Below are positions 33,490-40,738 of a stretch of 40,738 bases of DNA, piece by piece. The notes under the pieces are model-generated. The model had not been told where the DNA came from. It did no database searches and saw only the letters and a list, made by a program, of their open reading frames with translations. Source of the DNA: Fimenecus sp045631225 (GTDB lineage Bacteria > Bacillota > Clostridia > Oscillospirales > Acutalibacteraceae); contig JAZQUG010000042.1 in assembly GCA_045631225.1 (NCBI GenBank), positions 1 through 40,738 of the forward strand, read 5' to 3'. Within the stretch, counting starts at the first letter, position 1, and every line of letters starts with the position of its first letter. The translations under genes were made by a program, and so were the position numbers.

Positions 33490-33521
33490 TCTCCCCGACA
33501 AATTATAATTTGTCGGGGAGA
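33490..33521. repeat. Perfect 32-base palindrome
   Basis: Bases 33490-33505 are the exact reverse complement of 33506-33521. The arm begins TCTCCCCGACAAATTAT and the sequence is symmetric about the centre of AATTATAATT. No T run follows on either strand, so it is not an ordinary terminator. A 22-base half copy with one change occurs at 16779-16800, so it is a dispersed element. The surrounding 251-base gap (33334-33584) otherwise holds the M23 promoter and nothing I recognise as a gene. Confidence 0.88.
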
Positions 33522-33584
33522 AACAAAACGACATAGGGCAGAGTCCAGACATAATCCCTACCGTCATATATCCCGTTTTTGCAA

Positions 33585-34019
33585 TTACAAAAACTGGCGC
33601 ATCTGAATAATCATATCCTCTTCAAGATTGATAAGGCGTTTACATATATCCTTTGATTTTTCATCGGCTGCTTCATATTTATTGAGATATTTGTTAAGTG
33701 ATTTAACACCCATATTGCAACCGTCTGTAATCAAATCTGCAATCGTGTGGTCAGACTCGTTCATAACAAGCTTCATGTTAGTTTTCATCCACGACATACC
33801 TTTTGCCATAGGATTAGGCTCTTTTCCATCATCATGATAATTATCGAGAAGCACCTGCAACTCCTTGTCAAGCTTACAATGCTCTTCTCTCTGGTCATTA
33901 AGGTCTTTACGGAGCTTTTCTGATTTTACAAATTTTAGCACATCATCAATAGACGAAATGCCCATTTTTACTCCTGCATCACACTCTCGCAACAACTTGA
34001 TTGTATCCTGTTCAACCAT
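33585..34019 (-). CDS. Hypothetical helical protein, ferritin-like four-helix bundle
   Basis: This 144-residue protein, rich in Lys, Glu and Asp, appears entirely helical. It has regularly spaced helices: TIKLLRECDAGVKMGISSIDDVLKFV, KDLNDQREEHCKLDKELQVLLDNY, SWMKTNMKLVMNESDHTIADLITDGCNMGVKSLNKYLNKY and DICKRLINLEEDMIIQMRQFL. The pattern resembles DUF2383 or ferritin-like bundle proteins, but metal ligands are not clear (H27-like E and H residues are not in the ferritin arrangement). No signal peptide. An AAGGAGAG site precedes the ATG. It stands alone, between the comF operon terminator and the palindrome. Function unknown. Confidence 0.7.
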   Translation of the reverse strand: MVEQDTIKLLRECDAGVKMGISSIDDVLKFVKSEKLRKDLNDQREEHCKLDKELQVLLDNYHDDGKEPNPMAKGMSWMKTNMKLVMNESDHTIADLITDGCNMGVKSLNKYLNKYEAADEKSKDICKRLINLEEDMIIQMRQFL

Positions 34020-34074
34020 AATTAACTCTCCTTTACTTTTTTATTAGTATTAACTGAAAATAAAGGAATATAAC

Positions 34075-34100
34075 AAAAGACAGAGTCAATGCAACTCTGT
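34075..34100 (-). terminator. Terminator overlapping the comF stop codon
   Basis: On the minus strand ACAGAGT (34094-34100) pairs with ACTCTGT (34080-34086), followed by CTTTTGTTATATT. The stop codon at 34086-34088 is inside the hairpin, so the last comF codons form part of the stem. Confidence 0.75.
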
Positions 34101-34844
34101 CTTCTCTTCTTTTTTATCTTCTGTTTTTTCTTCTTTTTTCTTAAAACCTGCTATCGCAGCCGTTACACAATAAACTTCACTTGCACCTCTGATTTTTAAG
34201 ATTGCAGCACAATCGTCAAGGGTTGAGCCTGATGTTTTAACATCATCCACCAACAGAATTGTTTTACCTTTAACATTTATGCCGTTTTTCACATCATAAA
34301 CTCCGAAAACATTACCTTTACGCTCACGACGATTCATTTTATGTTGCGATTTTGTTTCAAAAAGCTTTACCAGAATATTACATAAAGGAATTTTTAATTC
34401 TTTCGCAAGGTTTTCAGCAAGTATTTCACTCTGATTATACTTTCTGTTGATTTTCTGCCAATTTGTAAAGGGTACAAAACAGATAAAATCAAATTTTTTA
34501 TCCTTAAAATCTTCTTTCACTGCAATTGCCATGCTTTGTGCAAGAGTTTTTCCTATTTCAATTTTACCGCTGAATTTAAACCTGATAATGCAGTGTTTAA
34601 TGCAATCCTCATAATAAAACGGTGCTGTTAAGCCATCAAAACTCAATCTGTGCTTTTTACAATCACATCTTGATTTTTCTGCAGCACAATATTTACATTT
34701 TTCACCTTTTATTACGGGCAGATTTTCTGAACATTCCTTACAAAGGACTTCGTCCTTTTCTATAATCCTACCACAGTAAGGACAATGATTACCAAAAAGT
34801 AACCAAAGCACTCTGTCATAAAAAAATCTTTTAATTTTCTCCAT
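34086..34844 (-). CDS. comFC: ComF family phosphoribosyltransferase-like protein
   Basis: The 252-residue protein has an N-terminal zinc-finger region with repeated CxxC pairs (CPYCG, CKEC, CKYC, CDCKKH) and a C-terminal phosphoribosyltransferase fold with the PRPP motif ILLVDDVKTSGST, as in ComFC/GntX proteins that help DNA uptake or transformation. The tail is unusually lysine/glutamate-rich and its stop lies inside the terminator hairpin. The start overlaps the dockerin-M28 peptidase gene by 14 bases without a clear ribosome site, so translation is probably coupled. A competence gene in a carbohydrate/peptide operon is unexpected. Confidence 0.9.
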   Translation of the reverse strand: MEKIKRFFYDRVLWLLFGNHCPYCGRIIEKDEVLCKECSENLPVIKGEKCKYCAAEKSRCDCKKHRLSFDGLTAPFYYEDCIKHCIIRFKFSGKIEIGKTLAQSMAIAVKEDFKDKKFDFICFVPFTNWQKINRKYNQSEILAENLAKELKIPLCNILVKLFETKSQHKMNRRERKGNVFGVYDVKNGINVKGKTILLVDDVKTSGSTLDDCAAILKIRGASEVYCVTAAIAGFKKKEEKTEDKKEEKTELH

Positions 34845-36129
34845 CGTTTTTCAATTGAAGTTCATCCATATAAGGGCAAATAAGTTTTGCAGCAGCACAC
34901 ACAGTTAACCTTGTTGTGTTGTACAATGAATCCACATCGGTATTTTCCATATTATCTTCAGGTAAATGATTGTTTGGTGGACAAGCAAGGTCAAAATCAG
35001 CACCCTTACTTCTTTGAGCATCAATGCATCTCCACGATAATGATACTGTTTCCATACCTTCTGCACGGAAAGGAATTATATCTGATATACCTGCTCGTAC
35101 AGGAGAATAATATCCGTCTTCACCAATGTCACCTAACATAGCTTTTGCACTATCAATAGCAATACTTCCTATATTTCCCTTGGCAACAGACGGAACATAT
35201 AAATCAGTTTCAACAGGCTCTGTACTTACTGTAAGATAATACTTCTCACCAGGTTTATAATTATCATTCGGCTTTGCTGTCATATCAACATTAAACACAA
35301 TTTTATGTCTGCTTTTTTCTGCCTCAGGAAGTGACCTTGCATAATTTCGTGCACCGTAGAAATACTGTTCCTCACCTGCTGTGAAAAGAAATCTTATTTC
35401 TACACCATAATCCTTACCTGATTGCAAGAAAATTTTTGCCATCTGCAACAATGTCACAACACCTGATGCATTATCTACTGCACCACTCACATTGCGAACA
35501 GTATCATAATGAGTAACGAAAAGTAAAATATCCGGATTCTCTTTAGCTGTCGGAATAGTCGCTAATAGATTTATACCCTTGACATCATTATGTCTGAATT
35601 CTATTTTTTTACAATTTGTACTTGTATATCCATAAGAAATTAATTTCTTATAAATTTCTCCTCCTGCATTATTCTGTGTTAAATCCCACCAGCTTCTGAC
35701 ACCAATATCATCAACAAGCCATTTAAGGTCAGCACTTGTTTCATCATAAGACACTTTATTAAAAATATCTTTTACCCATTTTTCACGAAGCTCGTTCAAC
35801 TCTTTTTCGTAAGGATTAACCGGTTTAATCAGCCCTGCAGTAACCTGAAGTACAATGCGTGCATCAACTGCTGTCACTTCTCCATCTTCATTACAATCTG
35901 CATATTGCATAGACTTTTCATCAAGTTCCACAAGCCCTGCTGTATATCGTAAAATCATTCGTGCATCAACAGCAGTTACAAGTCCGTCTGAATTCACATC
36001 ACCGAGATATTCTTTACTGTAACCATCTTCAAAAACTTCGAGCGCTGATGCCGAAAAAACGAAGCTTTGTGATGAAAGAATAATTACTGAAATTAAAATA
36101 AAAGAAATTAAAGAACGGATACGTTTCAT
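34831..36129 (-). CDS. Secreted M28 family peptidase with N-terminal type I dockerin
   Basis: The 432-residue protein has a signal peptide (about 1-27), a dockerin domain (about 41-101) and an M28 aminopeptidase domain (about 125-425). The two dockerin repeats show calcium-binding loops DVNSDGLVTAVDARMIL (44-60) and DCNEDGEVTAVDARIVL (78-94). Zinc ligands: H207, D219, E254 (with E253), D282 and H388. Dockerins normally bind cohesins on scaffoldins, so the enzyme is likely attached to a cellulosome- or amylosome-like complex. A dockerin directly after the signal peptide is less common than a C-terminal one. It follows the DUF4434 gene by 24 bases. Confidence 0.87.
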   Translation of the reverse strand: MKRIRSLISFILISVIILSSQSFVFSASALEVFEDGYSKEYLGDVNSDGLVTAVDARMILRYTAGLVELDEKSMQYADCNEDGEVTAVDARIVLQVTAGLIKPVNPYEKELNELREKWVKDIFNKVSYDETSADLKWLVDDIGVRSWWDLTQNNAGGEIYKKLISYGYTSTNCKKIEFRHNDVKGINLLATIPTAKENPDILLFVTHYDTVRNVSGAVDNASGVVTLLQMAKIFLQSGKDYGVEIRFLFTAGEEQYFYGARNYARSLPEAEKSRHKIVFNVDMTAKPNDNYKPGEKYYLTVSTEPVETDLYVPSVAKGNIGSIAIDSAKAMLGDIGEDGYYSPVRAGISDIIPFRAEGMETVSLSWRCIDAQRSKGADFDLACPPNNHLPEDNMENTDVDSLYNTTRLTVCAAAKLICPYMDELQLKNDGEN

Positions 36130-36153
36130 TTTGTATTGACCTCTGTAATAATA

Positions 36154-37098
36154 TTATAAATTTATATATTTCTTGTAATCCTCATATAATTTTGCAGAAT
36201 TCTTGTGTCCTGCAAAAGCTTGAGAATCTGTTGGATTCATAAGCCCTAAATATTGATAACCAAGAATTTTATCAGCATATGGTGCTACATTTTCAATTTG
36301 CTTCTTGATTCTGTCAAATGATGCAGGAATCAATGCACTCTGATAAACCATTCCCTCAAAATCGAACAGCTCAATATCTGCCCAGAGTTCAGAACGCCCT
36401 GCTTTATCATGGGCTTTTCTCAGTTTTTCAAAAAGCCTTTTTGTTCTGTCAACCTTTGTTTTGCGAACTCCGACTTCGTCCTGATAAGCAATAAAATCCA
36501 CATCCAATTCAGAAAGTGAACGGATAAAACGATTATTTGCAAAGACGAGATTTGTGCCGTAAGGTGCAATTAATGTTTTCTTGTCAGGAGTTAATTCACG
36601 ACATCTTGCTGAACAAAGATTTACATATTTCATAAAATCCTTTGAAAAATTCAGAATTATGCACGTTTCATCAGGAAAATACCATCCGTAAAAGCTTCTG
36701 TGATGTGAATAAAGTGCAGCTAACTCCTCCATAGCCCTGAACGAACGGTCGATTACCTCTTTACTTGTAATGTTATAATTCGCTTTTCTCCAGTCACCAT
36801 AAAACCCGTTACCTAAAAACACCTTTACACCACAAGCATCTGCTTCACAAAGCAGCTCCTCAATAGGGTCAGCACAAGGAATATCTGCAAACGGAAAAAC
36901 TGACGATTTGAAATAGCACTTTTCATAAAGTGCAGTTGCCATTACAACTGTGTATTCCATTCCGAGTTCTGAAATTTCACGGACCTTTCTTTTCCAATCC
37001 ACTGCTTTGAATTGGTCAATTATCGGGTTCCAGTATTTTCCCTCAGGAGTATTATGATGATGAAACTCAAAAAAAGTCCCGTCAATTTTTCTGTTCAT
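36154..37098 (-). CDS. DUF4434 family protein, putative glycoside hydrolase
   Basis: The 314-residue protein matches DUF4434, a TIM-barrel family. Features: KIDGTFFEFHHHNTPEGKYWN at the start, ELGMEYTVVMATALYEKCYF, VKVFLGNGFYGDW and SFYGWYFPDE (possible catalytic Glu). A late QDEVGVRK block provides another acidic residue pair. No signal peptide, so it is probably cytoplasmic. TGAGGTG lies before the ATG. It is 13 bases after the GH36 gene, which suggests a role in the same carbohydrate pathway. Substrate and activity are unknown. Confidence 0.78.
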   Translation of the reverse strand: MNRKIDGTFFEFHHHNTPEGKYWNPIIDQFKAVDWKRKVREISELGMEYTVVMATALYEKCYFKSSVFPFADIPCADPIEELLCEADACGVKVFLGNGFYGDWRKANYNITSKEVIDRSFRAMEELAALYSHHRSFYGWYFPDETCIILNFSKDFMKYVNLCSARCRELTPDKKTLIAPYGTNLVFANNRFIRSLSELDVDFIAYQDEVGVRKTKVDRTKRLFEKLRKAHDKAGRSELWADIELFDFEGMVYQSALIPASFDRIKKQIENVAPYADKILGYQYLGLMNPTDSQAFAGHKNSAKLYEDYKKYINL

Positions 37099-37111
37099 TA
37101 TTTCACCTCAA

Positions 37112-38950
37112 TTATCTTTTGAGTAAAAATGCTTTTGCTCTGAAATCTCCCTCAAGACTGCTACCAATTTCTTTTTTACTCTTCCAATTTTCAAGATACT
37201 TTTCAATCTGTGGGTTAGCACCATTTTTAAATGTGTGAACAATCAACAAGGCTTCATTTTCAATTTCACGAAGCACAACCTGATAACCCTCAGGGTCGTT
37301 GTAATCTTCCACATTGCAATCGATAACACTTGTAAAGCCATCTTTTATAATATGCTTGATTTCGTCATAGAATTTTACAGAATCAAGTGCTATCTGCCAG
37401 TTTTCCTGTGGTAAATCAAAAATTTCACCGCTGATGCAAAGACGACCTAAAAAGCCTGAAATAAGACTGTAATAGGTTCTGTGAATATCGTCCTTTGCAC
37501 GGAGAACTGCCCAAATCTGACTCTGGCTTGGTTTAATCATCCTCTGTACATTGGCTGCAATAATCGGAATACTTGTACATTCGTGAGCATCTGAAAAGCT
37601 TGCCTGTGAACAGAGTTCCATTGTTGATGGTTCAAGTCTGTGACCACCACTTGCACAGTTTTCAATTACCAAATCAGGCAACTGCTCTTTAATTCGTTTG
37701 AAATAATTCTGACTTGCAAGTACATATTGACGAAGACCTTCACCAAGGCTTTCTGCACCGTCGCAACCAATACCGATATTCTCGTTGTAGTCAACCTTAA
37801 GGTATCCGTAACCGCTGTCACGAAGAAGCTCAATTACCTTTTCATCAAGGTAATTTACACACCACCGGTCACGCAGGTCAAGGAATCTATGACCCGACAC
37901 ATTCAGAGGTGTACCCATACGGGTAAGTAAGTGGTCAGTTTCACCGTAAATCCGTGACAATGGTGCAACATTTTCCATTTCAAACCATATTCCCGGAATA
38001 AGTCCGTACGATTTAATCATATCATTGACTTCTTTAAGTCCGTTTGGAAAAAGCTTTTTACTAACATTCCAGTCACCGATAGTTTCCCACCAGTTTTTAT
38101 CTTCTTCCTTATACCAACCGCTATCCATTACAAGATATTTAACACCGCTACCCTGTAATTTTTTTGCAGTTTTCTCAAGATTTTCTATTGTAGGATTACC
38201 CCATGATGTACAGTATTCATTAAATATAACAGGCAAATCCTCATCAACAGGAGAAATATCAGGATTTTGTGCCTTAACAAGCATATCGCACACTTTAAGA
38301 AGCGAATCACCGACAGCAACCACTGCTTTTGGAGTTGTAAAGCTCTCGTTCGGCTGAATTTCCTTATACCAATGACCGTAATCGAAGTCAGCAATACCAC
38401 CCAATAATGTCAATGGCTCTCTATGACGGAAAAGTTCAATCTGCCAGCTTGACGGAATATAAAGCTGAACACCGATGAACTCGTTTGTTTTGCTGTTTTC
38501 TACTGCAACAAACGGAAACCATTTACGAACAGGCATTGAGCCCAACTGACCGAATTTTTCAATTCTTATACCGTGTCCGCTCCATGAACGTTCCATATTA
38601 AGCTCTGTCAATTTCTGACTTAGCATTTTGCCCTCAGCACTCCAGAATGATGTTGCTCTGTGGAGAGTGTCCGCATCAATATCGGTAATTGCAAAGGATG
38701 AAATCATATCGAGAGTTACAAGTTCCTCTGTATTGTTTTCAAAAACTGTATAGCATTCGAAAATATCACCTTTTTTTATGTGATATGCAGTAATTTTATA
38801 TCCATCTCGTGACTCATATACACTTTTTTCATCATCAGCAGAAACGAGCTTACATTTCCACACACTTTCGCTATCTGCCATTGAAATACCGTTTATAAAG
38901 TGACCTCCAAAATCGTCACCTCTTACTTTAAACTGAACTCCAAATTTCAT
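37112..38950 (-). CDS. Alpha-galactosidase, GH36 family
   Basis: The 612-residue protein has an N-terminal beta-sandwich (about 1-230) and a TIM barrel with the GH36 signatures. VMDSGWY (274-280), GDWNVSKKLFPNGL and KVDYNENIG carry the nucleophile D387; the acid/base D454 is in SFSDAHE. NCASGGHR (431-438) is also typical. It releases alpha-galactose from raffinose-type or galactomannan-derived sugars, though some GH36 enzymes use N-acetylgalactosamine. It is shorter than the common 720-740 residues. No signal peptide, so it probably acts on imported oligosaccharide. AGAGGTGG precedes the ATG; it follows a frameshifted gene by 20 bases. Confidence 0.9.
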   Translation of the reverse strand: MKFGVQFKVRGDDFGGHFINGISMADSESVWKCKLVSADDEKSVYESRDGYKITAYHIKKGDIFECYTVFENNTEELVTLDMISSFAITDIDADTLHRATSFWSAEGKMLSQKLTELNMERSWSGHGIRIEKFGQLGSMPVRKWFPFVAVENSKTNEFIGVQLYIPSSWQIELFRHREPLTLLGGIADFDYGHWYKEIQPNESFTTPKAVVAVGDSLLKVCDMLVKAQNPDISPVDEDLPVIFNEYCTSWGNPTIENLEKTAKKLQGSGVKYLVMDSGWYKEEDKNWWETIGDWNVSKKLFPNGLKEVNDMIKSYGLIPGIWFEMENVAPLSRIYGETDHLLTRMGTPLNVSGHRFLDLRDRWCVNYLDEKVIELLRDSGYGYLKVDYNENIGIGCDGAESLGEGLRQYVLASQNYFKRIKEQLPDLVIENCASGGHRLEPSTMELCSQASFSDAHECTSIPIIAANVQRMIKPSQSQIWAVLRAKDDIHRTYYSLISGFLGRLCISGEIFDLPQENWQIALDSVKFYDEIKHIIKDGFTSVIDCNVEDYNDPEGYQVVLREIENEALLIVHTFKNGANPQIEKYLENWKSKKEIGSSLEGDFRAKAFLLKR

Positions 38951-38970
38951 AAATCCACCTCTAAAAAGCT

Positions 38971-40474
38971 TTATAACAATTCGATTTCTATATCTTCCAC
39001 CAATTTTTCACGGAAAACAATTTTCCATTCAATATCATTTGCAGGTTCAAAACGCAAAGCCGATAAGGCAATGTGTTGCTCTGTTTTATGAATCGGTGAA
39101 ACAAAAACTGATGTGGGACCGTCTGCATCACCTATAATACCAACACAACAAGCATCATATTCTGATTGTGGTTCAAATTGATTTTTAGGTTTGAGTTTTG
39201 GCTGTTCATTTGGCAAACAATCTCTCACCTGAAAGTTTCTGCCTGGCAATTCAGGTTCTAATACATAAGTCATTGCCACATGATGTTTAGGAAACTCAAA
39301 TGTCTTCTCCTGAAATCCGTCTGTTGGAAATTCTTGTTGTTCATATTCCAGCACAGTTAATTTGTGTTCTGTTTCAGAAATTGGATGCACAAAGGTAATC
39401 ACATCACCAACAGAAGGATTCTTAAAATGAACACCCTGAATCGCAACAGGGTCTCGTTCTAAATTAAGTTTAACGGTTTTTATTTCAGGTTTTCTTTTTG
39501 TTGCCCAAGGACAAGACCATCTATGAAACGACCAAGCTCGTGTTTCATCAAGACCATAATGTTCTATAAGTTCCTTTGATTCTCTTTCACTTTTCACACC
39601 ATCAGGAAGGTAGTGTTCCGGAATCCACGAAATTGAAGAGCCATGTTTTCCTGTTAATCTGTAGATTAAAATGGAAATTAATATCCATCGGATTTTCGTT
39701 TTCCATCTGTTCATGAGCTTCACGAGATAATCTTTCAGTTTTTTCAAGAGTTGGATACCACTTATCAATAAATTCTTTTACCTTTTCAGTGTCAACCTCA
39801 ACACAAAAATCAATAACTAATCCCTTACTGCAAGAATAAATTGCAGGGATGTGCCATACTTCATCATTCCAAGAAAATCGTTTATTTAAAACTATTTCTT
39901 TACCCTGTTTGCCTTTGGCATTCCTGTTCCAAAAACCATGGTCATAATATACTGCCCATTCTGTTGGCCTTTCAGGAGCTGCAGTATTCATTTCAGGGTC
40001 ATAATAATCTTCGGTATACGGAATCTGAGATAAATCAAATTCAGCCTGCAAGTGTTTTACATAAGAAAATGCATCCTCAATTGGTTCAAGATTACATTTA
40101 TCCTTGATTTCATCTAAAATTTTCTGTTGCTCCTCGGTAATAGGATAATCAATCAGAAACGCTTTAAACTGTTCCTCATCCCAAGCGAAACACTGTTCCA
40201 AAGCGGCAATATCTCCACAATTCAACAGTAATCGAAGTAAATCCTCAAAATTTCGAGAAATAGGATGAACACAGTCACCAAAGTTCATAGGACTTACAGC
40301 AAAAACCATTTCACCAAATTGAGGAATTGTGCAGTAATGAACACCATCAATACCTGAAGTCGCAATTATCTTTGAATTTTCAGGTGTACAGTAATACAAT
40401 TCAAAATCACCATTTTGCATAAAGCCCAATAATGATAAATCTATATTCATTTTGTTGAATATTTTTATATCCAT
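38971..40474 (-). pseudogene. Frameshifted gene of unknown function (about 500 codons if repaired)
   Basis: Two overlapping frames form one protein. The first runs from the ATG at 40474 (GTGAGGTTG ribosome site, MDIKIFNKMN) through WNDEVWHIPAIYSC to MDINFHFNLQI, then into nonsense. The second continues from about KHGSSISWIPEHYLPDG to the stop at 38971. Deleting one base in the AAAA run at 39668-39671 or the TTTT run at 39646-39649 restores a single frame. I do not recognise the protein. Its later part has many charged strands and the motif GIIGDADGPTSVFVS, similar to a segment of OadB-type decarboxylase beta subunits, although no membrane helices surround it. It is upstream of GH36 in the same operon. 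It may be a true mutation or a sequencing error. Confidence 0.75.
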
Positions 40475-40508
40475 TTTCAACCTCACGAATAAATATAATG
40501 TAAAGAAC

Positions 40509-40537
40509 ATTATATCATTATCATCATACAAAAACAA
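40509..40537 (-). promoter_or_regulatory. Promoter of the frameshifted gene/GH36/DUF4434/M28/comF operon
   Basis: On the minus strand TTGTTT (40532-40537), a 17-base spacer and a perfect TATAAT (40509-40514), 34 bases before the ATG at 40474. Confidence 0.6.
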
Positions 40538-40562
40538 CAAAAACTCTTGATTTCTCAAGAGT
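40538..40562 (-). terminator. Terminator-like hairpin upstream of the operon promoter
   Basis: ACTCTTGA (40555-40562, minus strand) pairs perfectly with TCAAGAGT (40543-40550) around GAAA, followed by TTTTTGTTG. It is oriented to end a minus-strand transcript entering from beyond the right edge, through the repeat element. It overlaps the T-rich -35 region of the operon promoter. Confidence 0.7.
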
Positions 40563-40605
40563 TTCTGCATTAAGTCAATAATTATATGTTTTATTAAACA
40601 AATCG

Positions 40606-40738
40606 GAGTTTATCGGGATGATAAGAAACTAATCCGCTCCCTCCGTGAGGGAGCTGTCGAACGAAGTGAGACTGAGGGAGTAAACGTAAAACCAACAAAC
40701 TCCCTCCGTCATTTTCTTGCGAAAATGCCACCTCATTA
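40606..40738. repeat. Multi-hairpin intergenic repeat, truncated by the window edge
   Basis: A string of hairpins: GCTCCCTC/GAGGGAGC (40636-40654, loop CGT), GACTGAGGGAGT with ACTCCCTCCGTC (about 40669-40711, one mismatch), and CATTTTC/GAAAATG (40711-40728, loop TTGC). GAACGAAGTGAG lies between. GGAGGGAG-type words recur in both orientations. No gene is visible. It is more GC-rich than the surroundings and looks like a mobile or structured dispersed repeat; extent to the right is unknown. Confidence 0.7.

Noticed and set aside
39602..39768. Two separate overlapping genes at 38971-39768 and 39602-40570
   Set aside because: The overlap region of each frame is low-quality at its end, and the two translations join naturally after a one-base change; one frameshifted gene explains the data better.

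Overview
The window is AT-rich, low-GC Gram-positive DNA. Canonical TTGACA/TATAAT-type promoters, strong AGGAGG-like ribosome binding sites, a dockerin-bearing secreted protein, archaeal-type ProS, paired M42 peptidases and a GPH-family sugar symporter together point to a gut Clostridia member, most likely a Ruminococcus-like Oscillospiraceae. This assignment is an inference from gene style, not a search result.

Layout. The window opens inside a tRNA-Leu(GAG) gene. From 0.17 to 8.7 kb most genes are on the + strand: a GH18-like protein, a NTP_transf_5-type nucleotidyltransferase, a secreted alpha/beta hydrolase, a minus-strand metallophosphoesterase, then a four-gene envelope operon (dacA-like carboxypeptidase, GtrB-like glycosyltransferase, GtrA flippase-like protein, class C beta-lactamase-like hydrolase). 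From 8.7 to 26.4 kb everything is on the minus strand. Read in transcription order this is: TVP38-galK; two M42 peptidases, a GNAT, a YnbB-type PLP enzyme and a phosphohexomutase; acpP and proS; a cyclase, two half-size chromate transporters and rlmD; and finally a GPH symporter, a purple-acid-phosphatase-like protein, a NimA-like flavoprotein and a lipase. A lone + strand 2-hydroxyacid dehydrogenase follows. From 27.5 to 40.5 kb the minus strand resumes: MATE, an ABC exporter, a PqqD-like protein, a HprK-like kinase, an M23/LysM/G5 endopeptidase, a small helical protein, then an operon of comF, a dockerin-M28 peptidase, a DUF4434 protein, a GH36 alpha-galactosidase and a frameshifted gene of unknown function.

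How it fits together. The GPH symporter, GH36 alpha-galactosidase, galactokinase and phosphohexomutase could form an alpha-galactoside utilisation route spread over separate operons. The HprK-like/PqqD/ABC exporter cassette resembles the accessory part of a RiPP or lasso-peptide-like pathway, but no precursor or modifying enzyme is visible beside it. A nucleotidyltransferase of the kind that often accompanies such cassettes sits about 28 kb away.

The least explained structures are non-coding. There is a tandem array of four short hairpins separated by identical ATATCGA linkers, whose last linker supplies the rlmD stop codon. There is a perfect 32-base palindrome with a half copy elsewhere in the window. 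There is an element between galK and an M42 gene carrying direct and inverted copies of a TATTACGGAA word. A multi-hairpin repeat runs off the right edge. No insertion sequence, prophage or CRISPR array was found, and no gene-free stretch exceeds 300 bases.
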